From Paraplanobispora siamensis (lineage in GTDB: Bacteria; Actinomycetota; Actinomycetes; Streptosporangiales; Streptosporangiaceae), in contig NZ_BOOJ01000063.1 of assembly GCF_016863175.1 (NCBI RefSeq), positions 1 to 47,502 on the forward strand: DNA of 47,502 bases. Direction: 5' to 3'. The translations under genes were made by a program, and so were the position numbers. The notes beneath the pieces were generated by a model. It was given only the letters and a program-made list of their open reading frames with translations. It had not been told where the DNA came from and ran no database searches. Positions 8,305 to 14,822 of this stretch are shown here, in pieces. The stretch's first letter is position 1; each line of letters begins with the position of its first letter.

Positions 8305-8968
8305 CGCCGGCCAGCCGGTACCCGGCGCCCCGGACGGTCTGCAGCGCGTTGCGGGCGAACGGCACGTCGATCTTGCGGCGCAGGTAGCCGACGTAGACCT
8401 CGACCACGTTGGGATCGGTGTCGAAGGTGTCCCAGACGTGCTCCAGGATCTCGGCCTTGGACACCACCTCGTCGTGGCGCCTGAGCAGGTACTCCAGCAG
8501 GGCGAACTCCCTGGGCGTCAGCTCCACCGGGGTCTCGCCCCTGCTCACCTTCCGCCGGGCCGGGTCCAGGGACAGGTCCCCGGCCCGCAGCACGGCGGGC
8601 CGGCGGCTCGCGCCGCGCCGCAGCAGCGCCCGGAGCCTGGCCACCAGCACCACGTAGGAGAACGGCTTGGTGAGGTAGTCGTCGGCGCCCAGGTCGAGCC
8701 CGTCGGCCATGTCGTACTCGCCGTCCTTGGCCGACAGCATCAGGACCGGCACCCAGTTCTCCTCGGCGCGCAGCTGCTTGCAGACGTTGTAGCCCGACAG
8801 CCTGGGCAACATGATGTCCAGCACGACCACGTCGTAGTCGCCGTGCCTGGCCAGGTGCAGGCCCTCCTCGCCGTCGTGCGCGAGATCGACCGCGAACCCC
8901 TCGGCCTGCAACCCGCGCTGCAGCGCCGCGGCCATCCGCCGCTCGTCCTCCACGACGAGAACCCGCAT
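8294..8968 (-). CDS. OmpR/PhoB-family response regulator
   Basis: A receiver domain (1-118) with acidic pocket VVEDER, phosphorylated Asp51 in VVLDIMLP, and the KPF lysine near 101 (DYLTKPFSY), then an OmpR-type winged helix (about 127-222) with ELTPREFALLEYLLRR and VWDTFDTDPNVVEVYVGYLR. It is the cognate regulator of the overlapping kinase gene downstream. The divergent intergenic region has paired repeats that fit an OmpR-type tandem binding site. Confidence 0.95.
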   Translation of the reverse strand: MRVLVVEDERRMAAALQRGLQAEGFAVDLAHDGEEGLHLARHGDYDVVVLDIMLPRLSGYNVCKQLRAEENWVPVLMLSAKDGEYDMADGLDLGADDYLTKPFSYVVLVARLRALLRRGASRRPAVLRAGDLSLDPARRKVSRGETPVELTPREFALLEYLLRRHDEVVSKAEILEHVWDTFDTDPNVVEVYVGYLRRKIDVPFARNALQTVRGAGYRLAGDGG

Positions 8969-9014
8969 CGTGCGCCCCCTCTTCTCCGGTCGTCACCATA
9001 TCTTCGGGCAGCGC

Positions 9015-9064
9015 GGCTGAGACCCGGCTGAGAAGCCTGTGAGCACTCTCAGCCTGTCTCAGCG
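9015..9064. promoter_or_regulatory. Probable response-regulator operator: two direct repeats facing two inverted ones
   Basis: GGCTGAGA occurs at 9015-9022 and 9026-9033 (11 bp apart). Its reverse complement occurs as TCTCAGCC at 9047-9054 and TCTCAGCG at 9057-9064 (10 bp apart). One-turn spacing is what OmpR-family dimers bind. The mirror arrangement lies between the response regulator gene and the LolA-like operon, so one site set may face each promoter. Confidence 0.75.
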
Positions 9065-9130
9065 TCGGCACAGGACCTCTCACGCAGGCTGCGAGAAGAA
9101 GGGATGCACGCAATACCGTTAAGGAGTGAC

Positions 9131-10324
9131 ATGTCAGAGGGAACACCACAACCGACCCGGCAGCCGACGCGGAGAGGCCGCGCCGTGAGGTGGGGTGTGC
9201 CGATCGCCGTGACCGCGCTGGTCGCCGGGGCCATCGGGGCCGGTCCCGTCATCGCGGCGGTCCAGGGCGGCCCGGCGCTGCCCGAGCGCACCGCCGAGCA
9301 GCTGCTCGCCGACGCGCTGCGGGCCGCCGAGACGGGTCCCCGGCCCATGTCGGGCACGCTGCTGCAGACCGCCTCCTTCGGCCTGCCGGGGTTGCCGCAG
9401 ACCGCCGCGCCCGGTGGGAGCACCTCCCCGGCGGCCCTGCTGGCGGGCTCCCACGAGCTGAAGGTCTGGTACGGCGGTGAGAACAAGATCCGCCTGGCCC
9501 TGGCCGGCCGGATGAGCGAGACCGACCTGATCGTCAGCGGTGACCAGGCGTGGCTGTGGGAGAGCGCCGGTAACACGGCCACCCGGATCAAGGGCGACCT
9601 CACGCCGGACAAGCACGCCACCGAGGCGCCGAAGGCGCTGCCCACGGCGACCACGCCGCAGCAGCTGGCCCAGGAGGTGCTGGAGCGGGTCGAGGACGGC
9701 ACCGCCATCGGCGTGACCGCCAACGAGAAGGTCGCCGGACGGGACGCCTACCAGCTCACCCTCGCTCCCAAGGACGCCTCGTCCCTGGTCAAGGAGGTCA
9801 AGGTGGCGCTCGACGGGGAGACCTTCGTCCCGTTGCGGGTCCAGGTCTACGCCAAGAGCGCGGCGGAGCCGGCCTTCGAGGTCGGTTTCACCTCGGTCGC
9901 CTTCACCCCGCCCGCTCCGGAGAACTTCACCTTCACCCCGCCGCCCGGAGCCACGGTTAAGGAGCAGTCGCTCAACGAGCTCGGGCGCGAGATGGGGGCC
10001 GACCCGCAGGAGCGGCGTGAGAAGGGCGAGGAGCTGAAGGGAGACGTCAAGACCGTCGGCGAGGGCTGGACCACGGTCGCGGTGGTGCCCTTCTCCGTCG
10101 AGGACCTCACGGCGAAGCCCGCCGAGGGCGACGGGGCGGAGTCCGAGACCGCCGCCGCGACGGCCGAGGCCCTGCTGAAGTCCGCCACCCCGATCAGCGG
10201 GCCGTGGGGGAGCGGCAAGGTGATCCAGACCAAGCTGGTGTCGGCTCTGCTGACCGATGACGGGCGCCTGCTCGTCGGCGCGGTCACCCCCGAGAAGCTG
10301 GCCGAGGCGGCCGGACGGAAGTGA
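9131..10324 (+). CDS. LolA-like/DUF2092-type exported or anchored protein
   Basis: ATG 9131 is preferred over the upstream in-frame ATG at 9104 because AAGGAG sits five bases before it. The 397-residue protein has a basic N-terminus, one hydrophobic segment (about 22-42, signal anchor) and a large extracytoplasmic region with the beta-strand pattern of LolA/LppX-like lipid-binding folds (for example DAYQLTLAPKD and FVPLRVQVYAK). In actinobacteria such proteins are commonly encoded with an ABC exporter and a two-component system, as here. The role may be envelope-stress sensing or lipid handling. The stop overlaps the ABC ATPase start by four bases (GTGA). Confidence 0.75.
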   Translation: MSEGTPQPTRQPTRRGRAVRWGVPIAVTALVAGAIGAGPVIAAVQGGPALPERTAEQLLADALRAAETGPRPMSGTLLQTASFGLPGLPQTAAPGGSTSPAALLAGSHELKVWYGGENKIRLALAGRMSETDLIVSGDQAWLWESAGNTATRIKGDLTPDKHATEAPKALPTATTPQQLAQEVLERVEDGTAIGVTANEKVAGRDAYQLTLAPKDASSLVKEVKVALDGETFVPLRVQVYAKSAAEPAFEVGFTSVAFTPPAPENFTFTPPPGATVKEQSLNELGREMGADPQERREKGEELKGDVKTVGEGWTTVAVVPFSVEDLTAKPAEGDGAESETAAATAEALLKSATPISGPWGSGKVIQTKLVSALLTDDGRLLVGAVTPEKLAEAAGRK

Positions 10325-11571
10325 GCGAGATGCCGGGAGACAACACCCGGCTCCTGGCAGGGAGCCGCGAGGGCCGCGACGCCGGCCCTCGCGGCGCCGC
10401 GGGGCTCGCCGAGAGCCCCGCCTCCCCGGCCCGGGAGCGGACGACCGAAGGAGCCCTCGAGGCGACCGCCCGGGAGCGGGCGACTGAAGGAACTCCCGAG
10501 GCGACCGCCCGGGAGCGGACGGCTGAAGGAGCGCCCGAAGTGACCGTCCTGGAGCGGGCGAGCGGACGAGGACCCGAGGTGACCGTCCTGGAGCGGGCCG
10601 GCGGAGGAGGGCCCGGGACGACCGCCGCGCAGGGGCAGGCGATCGTCACCCGGGGGCTGACCAAGCGCTTCCGCGGCGGCCAGGTGGCCGTGGACGGCCT
10701 CGACCTGGCGGTGCCCCGCGGCTCGGTCTTCGGCTTCCTCGGCCCGAACGGCTCGGGGAAGACCACGACCATCCGCATGCTGCTCGGCCTCGTCACGCCG
10801 ACGGAGGGCACCTGGGAGATGCTCGGCAGGCCGATGCCGGGTGCGATCCCCGCCGTGCTGCCCCGGGTGGGGGCGCTGGTCGAGGGGCCGGCGTTCTATC
10901 CCTACCTGTCGGGCGAGGCCAACCTGCGGCGCTACGACGCCGCCGACCCGGCCGCCGACCCGCGCACCGCCTCCCGGCGGATCGGGCTCGCGCTGGAACG
11001 GGTCGGGCTGACCGCCGCGGCGCGCAAGCGCTACCGCGCCTACTCGCTGGGAATGCGCCAGCGCCTGGCCATCGCCGCCGCGCTGCTGGGCCCCAGGGAG
11101 CTGCTGGTCCTCGACGAACCGACCAACGGCCTGGACCCGCAGGGCACCCGCGAGGTCCGGGCGCTGGTCAAGGAGATCGCCGCCGACGGGACGACGGTGT
11201 TCGTCTCCTCGCACCTGCTGGCGGAGGTGGAGCAGATGTGCACCCACGTCGGCGTCATGCGGACCGGGCGGCTGGTCGCCCAGGGACCCATCGACGAGTT
11301 CCGCCGGCTGAGCGCGGGGGAGACGGTCATGATCCGGGTGGAGACCCCGGACACCGCCGTGGCGGCCGCCGTACTGACCGGACTCGGGCTGGCCGGGGTC
11401 CGGACCGGTGACGGGGAGACCGTCGCTGAACTGGGGGCGCTGGCCCCCGAGACGGTCACCGCCGAGCTGGTGACCGCAGGAGTGGCCGTACGCGGGCTGG
11501 CCGTGCAGCGGCCGAGCCTGGAGGACGTGTTCGTGCGCCTGACCGGGGAGGGCTTCGATGTCGACGGTTGA
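10321..11571 (+). CDS. ABC transporter ATP-binding protein with repetitive N-terminal extension
   Basis: A 416-residue protein. Residues about 37-101 are five 13-residue repeats (pattern ARERTTEGALEAT to VLERAGGGGPGTT), not part of any ABC fold. The ATPase domain begins near residue 104 with Walker A GPNGSGKTTT, signature YSLGMRQRLAI and Walker B LLVLDEPTNGLDP, and has the DUF4162-like tail typical of NatA/CcmA exporters. It is translated from a GTG overlapping the LolA-like stop, and is followed by its permease. An internal start after the repeats is possible, but the repeat frame is intact and continuous with the ATPase. Confidence 0.9.
   Translation: MSEMPGDNTRLLAGSREGRDAGPRGAAGLAESPASPARERTTEGALEATARERATEGTPEATARERTAEGAPEVTVLERASGRGPEVTVLERAGGGGPGTTAAQGQAIVTRGLTKRFRGGQVAVDGLDLAVPRGSVFGFLGPNGSGKTTTIRMLLGLVTPTEGTWEMLGRPMPGAIPAVLPRVGALVEGPAFYPYLSGEANLRRYDAADPAADPRTASRRIGLALERVGLTAAARKRYRAYSLGMRQRLAIAAALLGPRELLVLDEPTNGLDPQGTREVRALVKEIAADGTTVFVSSHLLAEVEQMCTHVGVMRTGRLVAQGPIDEFRRLSAGETVMIRVETPDTAVAAAVLTGLGLAGVRTGDGETVAELGALAPETVTAELVTAGVAVRGLAVQRPSLEDVFVRLTGEGFDVDG
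10429..10623 (+). repeat. 39-bp tandem repeat, five copies, inside the ABC ATPase gene
   Basis: Units start at 10429 and recur exactly every 39 bases (the landmark CGGGAGCGG or CTGGAGCGG begins at 10432, 10471, 10510, 10549 and 10588). The unit is 13 codons, so copy number can change without breaking the frame. The first three units are nearly identical and the last two have diverged. Confidence 0.95.
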
Positions 11572-12586
11572 GAGAGTACGGCCCGCCGCGGAGCACGCCC
11601 CCACGGAGGACTCCGCCTCCGGCACGGCGCCGGAGCCCGCGTCTGTCTCCGGGACGGCGCCGGAATCCGCTCCCGCCTCCACGGGCTCGTCCGGGACGGC
11701 ACCGGGGCCCGTCCCCACCTCCCCTGACGCCTCCGGGACGGCGCCCGGGGCGGTGCGGTCCTGGCTGCGGCTGTTCGGCTCGGAGGCCGGGCTGACCTTC
11801 CGCCGGCCGCGCAACATCGCCATGCTGGCCGTGCTCGCGGCCATCCCGGTGGTGATCGGCGTCGTGATGCGCCTGTTCGCCGAGCCGATCTCCGCCGAGG
11901 CCCAGGCCGAGGGCGGCGGGGGGATCTTCACGCAGATCACCGGGAACGGGCTGTTCCTGACCTTCGCCGCGCTGTCCGTGCTGGTGCAGCTGCTGCTGCC
12001 GGTCGCCGTCGCGGTGGTGGCCGGCGACGCGGTCGCGGGCGAGGCGGGCGGCGGGACCCTGCGCTACCTGCTCACGGCCCCGGCCGGCCGGACCCGCCTG
12101 CTGGCCGCCAAGTACGGCAACGCGGTCGTCTTCGGCCTGGCGGCCGTCAGCCTCATCGCCGTGTCGGCCCTGGTGACCGGGCTGGTGCTGTTCCCGGCCG
12201 GACCGATCACCCTGCTGTCGGGGACGACGATCCCCTTCGCCGAAGGGCTGCTCAGGATCGGCCTGGTGGTCCTGTACGTCGCCGCCGGGATGGCCGCGCT
12301 GGCCGCCGTCGCGCTGGCGCTGTCCACGCTGACGGAGGTGGCGATCGGCGCCATCGCCGCGACCGTGGTGACGGTCATCGTCGTGCAGGTCATCGGTGTG
12401 ATCCCGCAGCTGTCCTGGCTCCAGCCGTACCTGCTGACGCACTGGTGGAACGGATTCGACGGGGTCCTGCGCGACCCGATCGCCACCGCGGAGATGGGCC
12501 GGGGCCTGCTGGTCTTCGCCGCCTACACGGCGATCTTCGGCTCGGTCGCCTGGGCCCGCTTCACCGGCAAGGACATCACCTCCTGA
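11558..12586 (+). CDS. ABC-2 type permease with repetitive N-terminal tail
   Basis: A 342-residue membrane protein with about six hydrophobic helices from residue 80 on, ending in ARFTGKDITS, of the ABC-2/NatB kind. Residues about 20-65 are a low-complexity cytoplasmic tail with four SGTAP motifs. It overlaps the ATPase gene by 14 bases, and the pair plus the LolA-like protein forms one operon under the facing two-component system. The stop codon lies in an 8-bp tandem repeat followed by a strong terminator. Confidence 0.9.
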   Translation: MSTVERVRPAAEHAPTEDSASGTAPEPASVSGTAPESAPASTGSSGTAPGPVPTSPDASGTAPGAVRSWLRLFGSEAGLTFRRPRNIAMLAVLAAIPVVIGVVMRLFAEPISAEAQAEGGGGIFTQITGNGLFLTFAALSVLVQLLLPVAVAVVAGDAVAGEAGGGTLRYLLTAPAGRTRLLAAKYGNAVVFGLAAVSLIAVSALVTGLVLFPAGPITLLSGTTIPFAEGLLRIGLVVLYVAAGMAALAAVALALSTLTEVAIGAIAATVVTVIVVQVIGVIPQLSWLQPYLLTHWWNGFDGVLRDPIATAEMGRGLLVFAAYTAIFGSVAWARFTGKDITS

Positions 12587-12602
12587 CCTCCTGACCTCCT
12601 GA
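12579..12602 (+). repeat. 8-bp tandem repeat spanning the permease stop codon
   Basis: CCTCCTGA occurs three times in a row (12579-12586, 12587-12594, 12595-12602). The first copy supplies the TGA stop. Because 8 is not a multiple of 3, the copies put TGA in all three frames. Confidence 0.95.
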
Positions 12603-12605
12603 GAT

Positions 12606-12647
12606 CCGGGCGGCCGGAGGCGGTTCCCACCGCCCCCGGCCGCCCGG
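12606..12647 (+). terminator. Strong Rho-independent terminator after the ABC operon
   Basis: A perfect 12-base stem CCGGGCGGCCGG (12606-12617) / CCGGCCGCCCGG (12636-12647) with a further inner 5-base stem GGCGG/CCGCC, followed by TTT. It closes the LolA-like/ABC operon and may also act on the convergent YcnI gene. Confidence 0.9.
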
Positions 12648-12667
12648 TTTCCGCGGAGGCCGGCCGA

Positions 12668-12762
12668 TCAGGAGGCCGTACGGCTCCCGCCGGGTGAACC
12701 GGTCAGGAGGTCGTACGGCTCTCGCGAGGATGTGCCGGTCAGGAGGTCGTACGGCTCCCACG
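12668..12762. repeat. 35-36-bp tandem repeat spanning the YcnI stop codon, three copies
   Basis: Units begin with TCAGGAGG at 12668, 12703 and 12739 and continue with (C/T)CGTACGGCTC. In the last unit TCA is the complement of the YcnI TGA stop, so the final codons of the gene (minus strand) are copied twice downstream, each copy ending in CCTCCTGA. The same octamer forms the array at the end of the convergent permease gene. Confidence 0.95.
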
Positions 12763-13506
12763 ACGCAGGCCGACCACGCCGATCACGGTCCCGACGAGCC
12801 CGACGAGCAGGCCGCCGATGCCGAGCAGGCGGGCGGTGCCGTCGGCGGGCGCCTCGTGCACGACGGCGACCGGCGACACCGACGGCGCCGCGTCGGCCGC
12901 GGCGGGGGCCGGTGAGGCGGACGAACCGCCGTGGCCGTGGCCGTCGCCCTCCGCGGAGGCGGGGGTGAGCTTCAGGACCGGGGCCGGGCGCTCGGGCTCG
13001 GAGCCGTCGGCGGCGGGCTCCTGGTCCCACTTCACGACCTCGCCGCCGCTGTAGGTCTGGGTCGCCGGGAAGACCAGCCGGTCGGTGTCCTCGGGCAGCA
13101 TGCCCATCGACACCTCGAACTCCTGGAACTGGCCGGGCCCGATCTCCCCGCCCGACCAGGTGATCTTCGTGACCGCCTCGGTCATCTCGCCGTACTCCGT
13201 GGCGACGGGCTTGTCGAGCTTGCCCTCGGTGACCTCGACCTTCCAGCCGGGCACCGGCTTGACCGAGACGAACGCCAGCGGGTGGTCGGTGGGGAAGGCG
13301 ACCTCGACCTTGTTCGTCGAGGCGTCGTCACGCTCGTTGGGCACCCGGAAGGCGACCTTGGTGAAGCCGCCCTGCTCGGCGCTGCCGGGGTTGACGGTGA
13401 CGTGTGCCAGGGCGGGGAGGGCCAGACCGAGGGTGAGCGCGGCGGCGCCGGCGGCGACGGCCGCCGTACGACGGCACGCCGAAGAGAACGCTGAAGAAAG
13501 GGGCAC
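12739..13506 (-). CDS. ycnI: YcnI-family copper-binding membrane protein
   Basis: GTG 13506 is preferred because it has GGAG seven bases upstream and opens directly into a signal peptide. The 255-residue protein has a signal sequence ending ALPALA-HVTVNPGS, so the mature protein would start with His, the copper ligand of the YcnI (DUF1775) family. The DUF1775 domain follows (FRVPNERDDASTNKVEVAFP, PGWKVEV, ITWSGGEIGPGQF), then a His/Gly/Ala/Pro linker and a C-terminal transmembrane helix (about 222-245) with basic end. It should bind copper outside the membrane. The next gene upstream encodes a small membrane protein, probably co-transcribed. Confidence 0.9.
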   Translation of the reverse strand: MPLSSAFSSACRRTAAVAAGAAALTLGLALPALAHVTVNPGSAEQGGFTKVAFRVPNERDDASTNKVEVAFPTDHPLAFVSVKPVPGWKVEVTEGKLDKPVATEYGEMTEAVTKITWSGGEIGPGQFQEFEVSMGMLPEDTDRLVFPATQTYSGGEVVKWDQEPAADGSEPERPAPVLKLTPASAEGDGHGHGGSSASPAPAAADAAPSVSPVAVVHEAPADGTARLLGIGGLLVGLVGTVIGVVGLRRGSRTTS

Positions 13507-13546
13507 GGAAATCTCCACTTGATGGCTGAGACGGGAAAAGGCGAGG

Positions 13547-14134
13547 TCAGGCGGCGGGAAGCGGAGGACCGCGCCGGCTGACGGTGTGCCGGAGAAGGAC
13601 GGGGACACGGACGGGCCCGGCTGCGGACGGGGCCGTGGGCGCCGGGGCGGCCGGACGCGCGGGGACCGCCAGGAGGCGGAAGGCCGCGGCCAGGCGGTGC
13701 CCGGCCGATCCCAGGTGGCGGCCGGCCGCGTGCAGCAGGGACCACAGGGCGGTTTCGCCGCGGGCCAGCCACCAGCCGGTGATCACCGTGGCGGTGAGGT
13801 GGGCCAGGAGCATGCCCAGGTCCTCGCCCAGCCCGCGCTCGTGGGGATGCAGGGCGAGAGAGATCCCAGCGGGGTCGCCGAAGGCGAACAGCTCGTGCAG
13901 GAGCAGCTGGGCGGTGCCGAGCACGACGCCGACCGCGGTGGCGGACCGCTCGCGCCCGGCGAGCGCGGCCGCCGCGGTCATGGTCGCCGACACACCGGCG
14001 GCCACGGCCCACGCCTCGGGGCCCGAACCGCCCGCGGCCACGTGGCCGAGGACGGCGAGCGTCACACAGACGGCCGAGAAGGCGGCCGCCCGCAGGAGGC
14101 GTAAGGGGAGACGGGCGCGCATGACGGCAGACAT
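13547..14134 (-). CDS. Small multi-pass membrane protein upstream of ycnI
   Basis: A protein of about 195 residues with four hydrophobic segments (roughly 10-32, 38-56, 65-85 and 105-122) and several His residues near membrane boundaries (VLGHVAAGG, LLLHELFAFG, LLAHLTATV). ATG 14134 or 14122 could be the start; neither has a strong ribosome site. I do not recognise the family with confidence. Its position 40 bases before ycnI in the same direction suggests a role in copper handling, but that is inference. Confidence 0.65.
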   Translation of the reverse strand: MSAVMRARLPLRLLRAAAFSAVCVTLAVLGHVAAGGSGPEAWAVAAGVSATMTAAAALAGRERSATAVGVVLGTAQLLLHELFAFGDPAGISLALHPHERGLGEDLGMLLAHLTATVITGWWLARGETALWSLLHAAGRHLGSAGHRLAAAFRLLAVPARPAAPAPTAPSAAGPVRVPVLLRHTVSRRGPPLPAA

Positions 14135-14252
14135 GCTCTCACGGCCTGCCGCCGGTCCTCGATCCGGTTGACCAAAGGTGCGCGATGCCTCACACTTTGC
14201 CACTTTTGTGGCTAGGGTTGCCGCGACCGTGAAAGCACATGGAGCCGAGGTG

Positions 14253-14753
14253 ATGGCGATGCGGCACGTCGTCGGGCTGCTCATCGGATTGCTGATGACG
14301 GCGGTCCTTCTTCTCGGCGGGGGATGGGCCGCGGCGACGGCTCTGACGCGGCCCGCGCCCACCCCGGGCGGGACGCCCCTTCCCCCGGGCGACACGAAGC
14401 TCTGGATCGCCCTGGGCGTCATGGCCGGGATCGGGCTGCTGCTCGGCCTGATCATCGCCGGCCGGGTCTCCCCGCTGGCCGGGTTCGTCCCGTCGATGGT
14501 CCTGCTGGCCTGGACCGTGATCTACATCCTCGACGCCGGGCGCGCACTGAGCCTGCTGCCCGAGGTGCCCATCTTCCACGAGTCCCTCGCCCAGGCGCCC
14601 GCGGGCATGGGCGCCCTGCTCAGCAGCGGGATCTACGCCATGCTCGGCGTCGCACTCTTCGTGCCCGTCCTGATCCCCTCCCGCTGGAGCGGGCCTGCCC
14701 GGCGGGAGTCCGAGGAGTACGAGGAGAGCGCCGGAGACCCGGCCTACTTCTGA
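14253..14753 (+). CDS. Small membrane protein of unknown function
   Basis: A 166-residue protein with four hydrophobic stretches (HVVGLLIGLLMTAVLLLGG; the segment after KLWIALGVMAGIGL; GFVPSMVLLAWTVIYIL; YAMLGVALFVPVLIP) and an acidic C-terminus, SEEYEESAGDPAYF. I start it at ATG 14253, because GGAGCCGAGG precedes it and the hydrophobic segment follows directly. GCCAC-TTTT-GTGGC (about 14199-14212) is a possible site in its leader. I do not recognise a family. It is convergent with the large sensor kinase. Confidence 0.7.
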   Translation: MAMRHVVGLLIGLLMTAVLLLGGGWAAATALTRPAPTPGGTPLPPGDTKLWIALGVMAGIGLLLGLIIAGRVSPLAGFVPSMVLLAWTVIYILDAGRALSLLPEVPIFHESLAQAPAGMGALLSSGIYAMLGVALFVPVLIPSRWSGPARRESEEYEESAGDPAYF

Positions 14754-14782
14754 GCGCCCGTCCCCGGGCACCGGCGGGTCTC

Positions 14783-14822
14783 TGCTTCACGGGCAGGGAG
14801 CCTTCACGGGCGGGGCAGGGAG
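14783..14822. repeat. Duplicated gene end of the large sensor kinase
   Basis: On the minus strand CTCCCTGCCCCGCCCGTGAA is followed at once by a shorter copy, CTCCCTGCCCGTGAAG. Both hold TGA. The first copy is the conserved kinase C-terminus (VSLPRP-stop) in the corrected frame, which supports TGA 14806-14804 as the ancestral stop. Confidence 0.8.

Noticed and set aside
5563-8484. A 973-codon open frame on the plus strand
   Set aside because: It is antisense to the PLP enzyme and the histidine kinase, is rich in Gly, Arg, Gln and Pro, and shows no domain.
9847-11940. A 697-codon minus-strand frame
   Set aside because: It lies opposite the LolA-like and ABC genes, which have clear motifs. Its own sequence is low-complexity.
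13182-14012. Alternative minus-strand frame overlapping ycnI and its upstream membrane gene
   Set aside because: It has Arg/Pro-rich shadow composition, while the YcnI frame has a signal peptide and family motifs.
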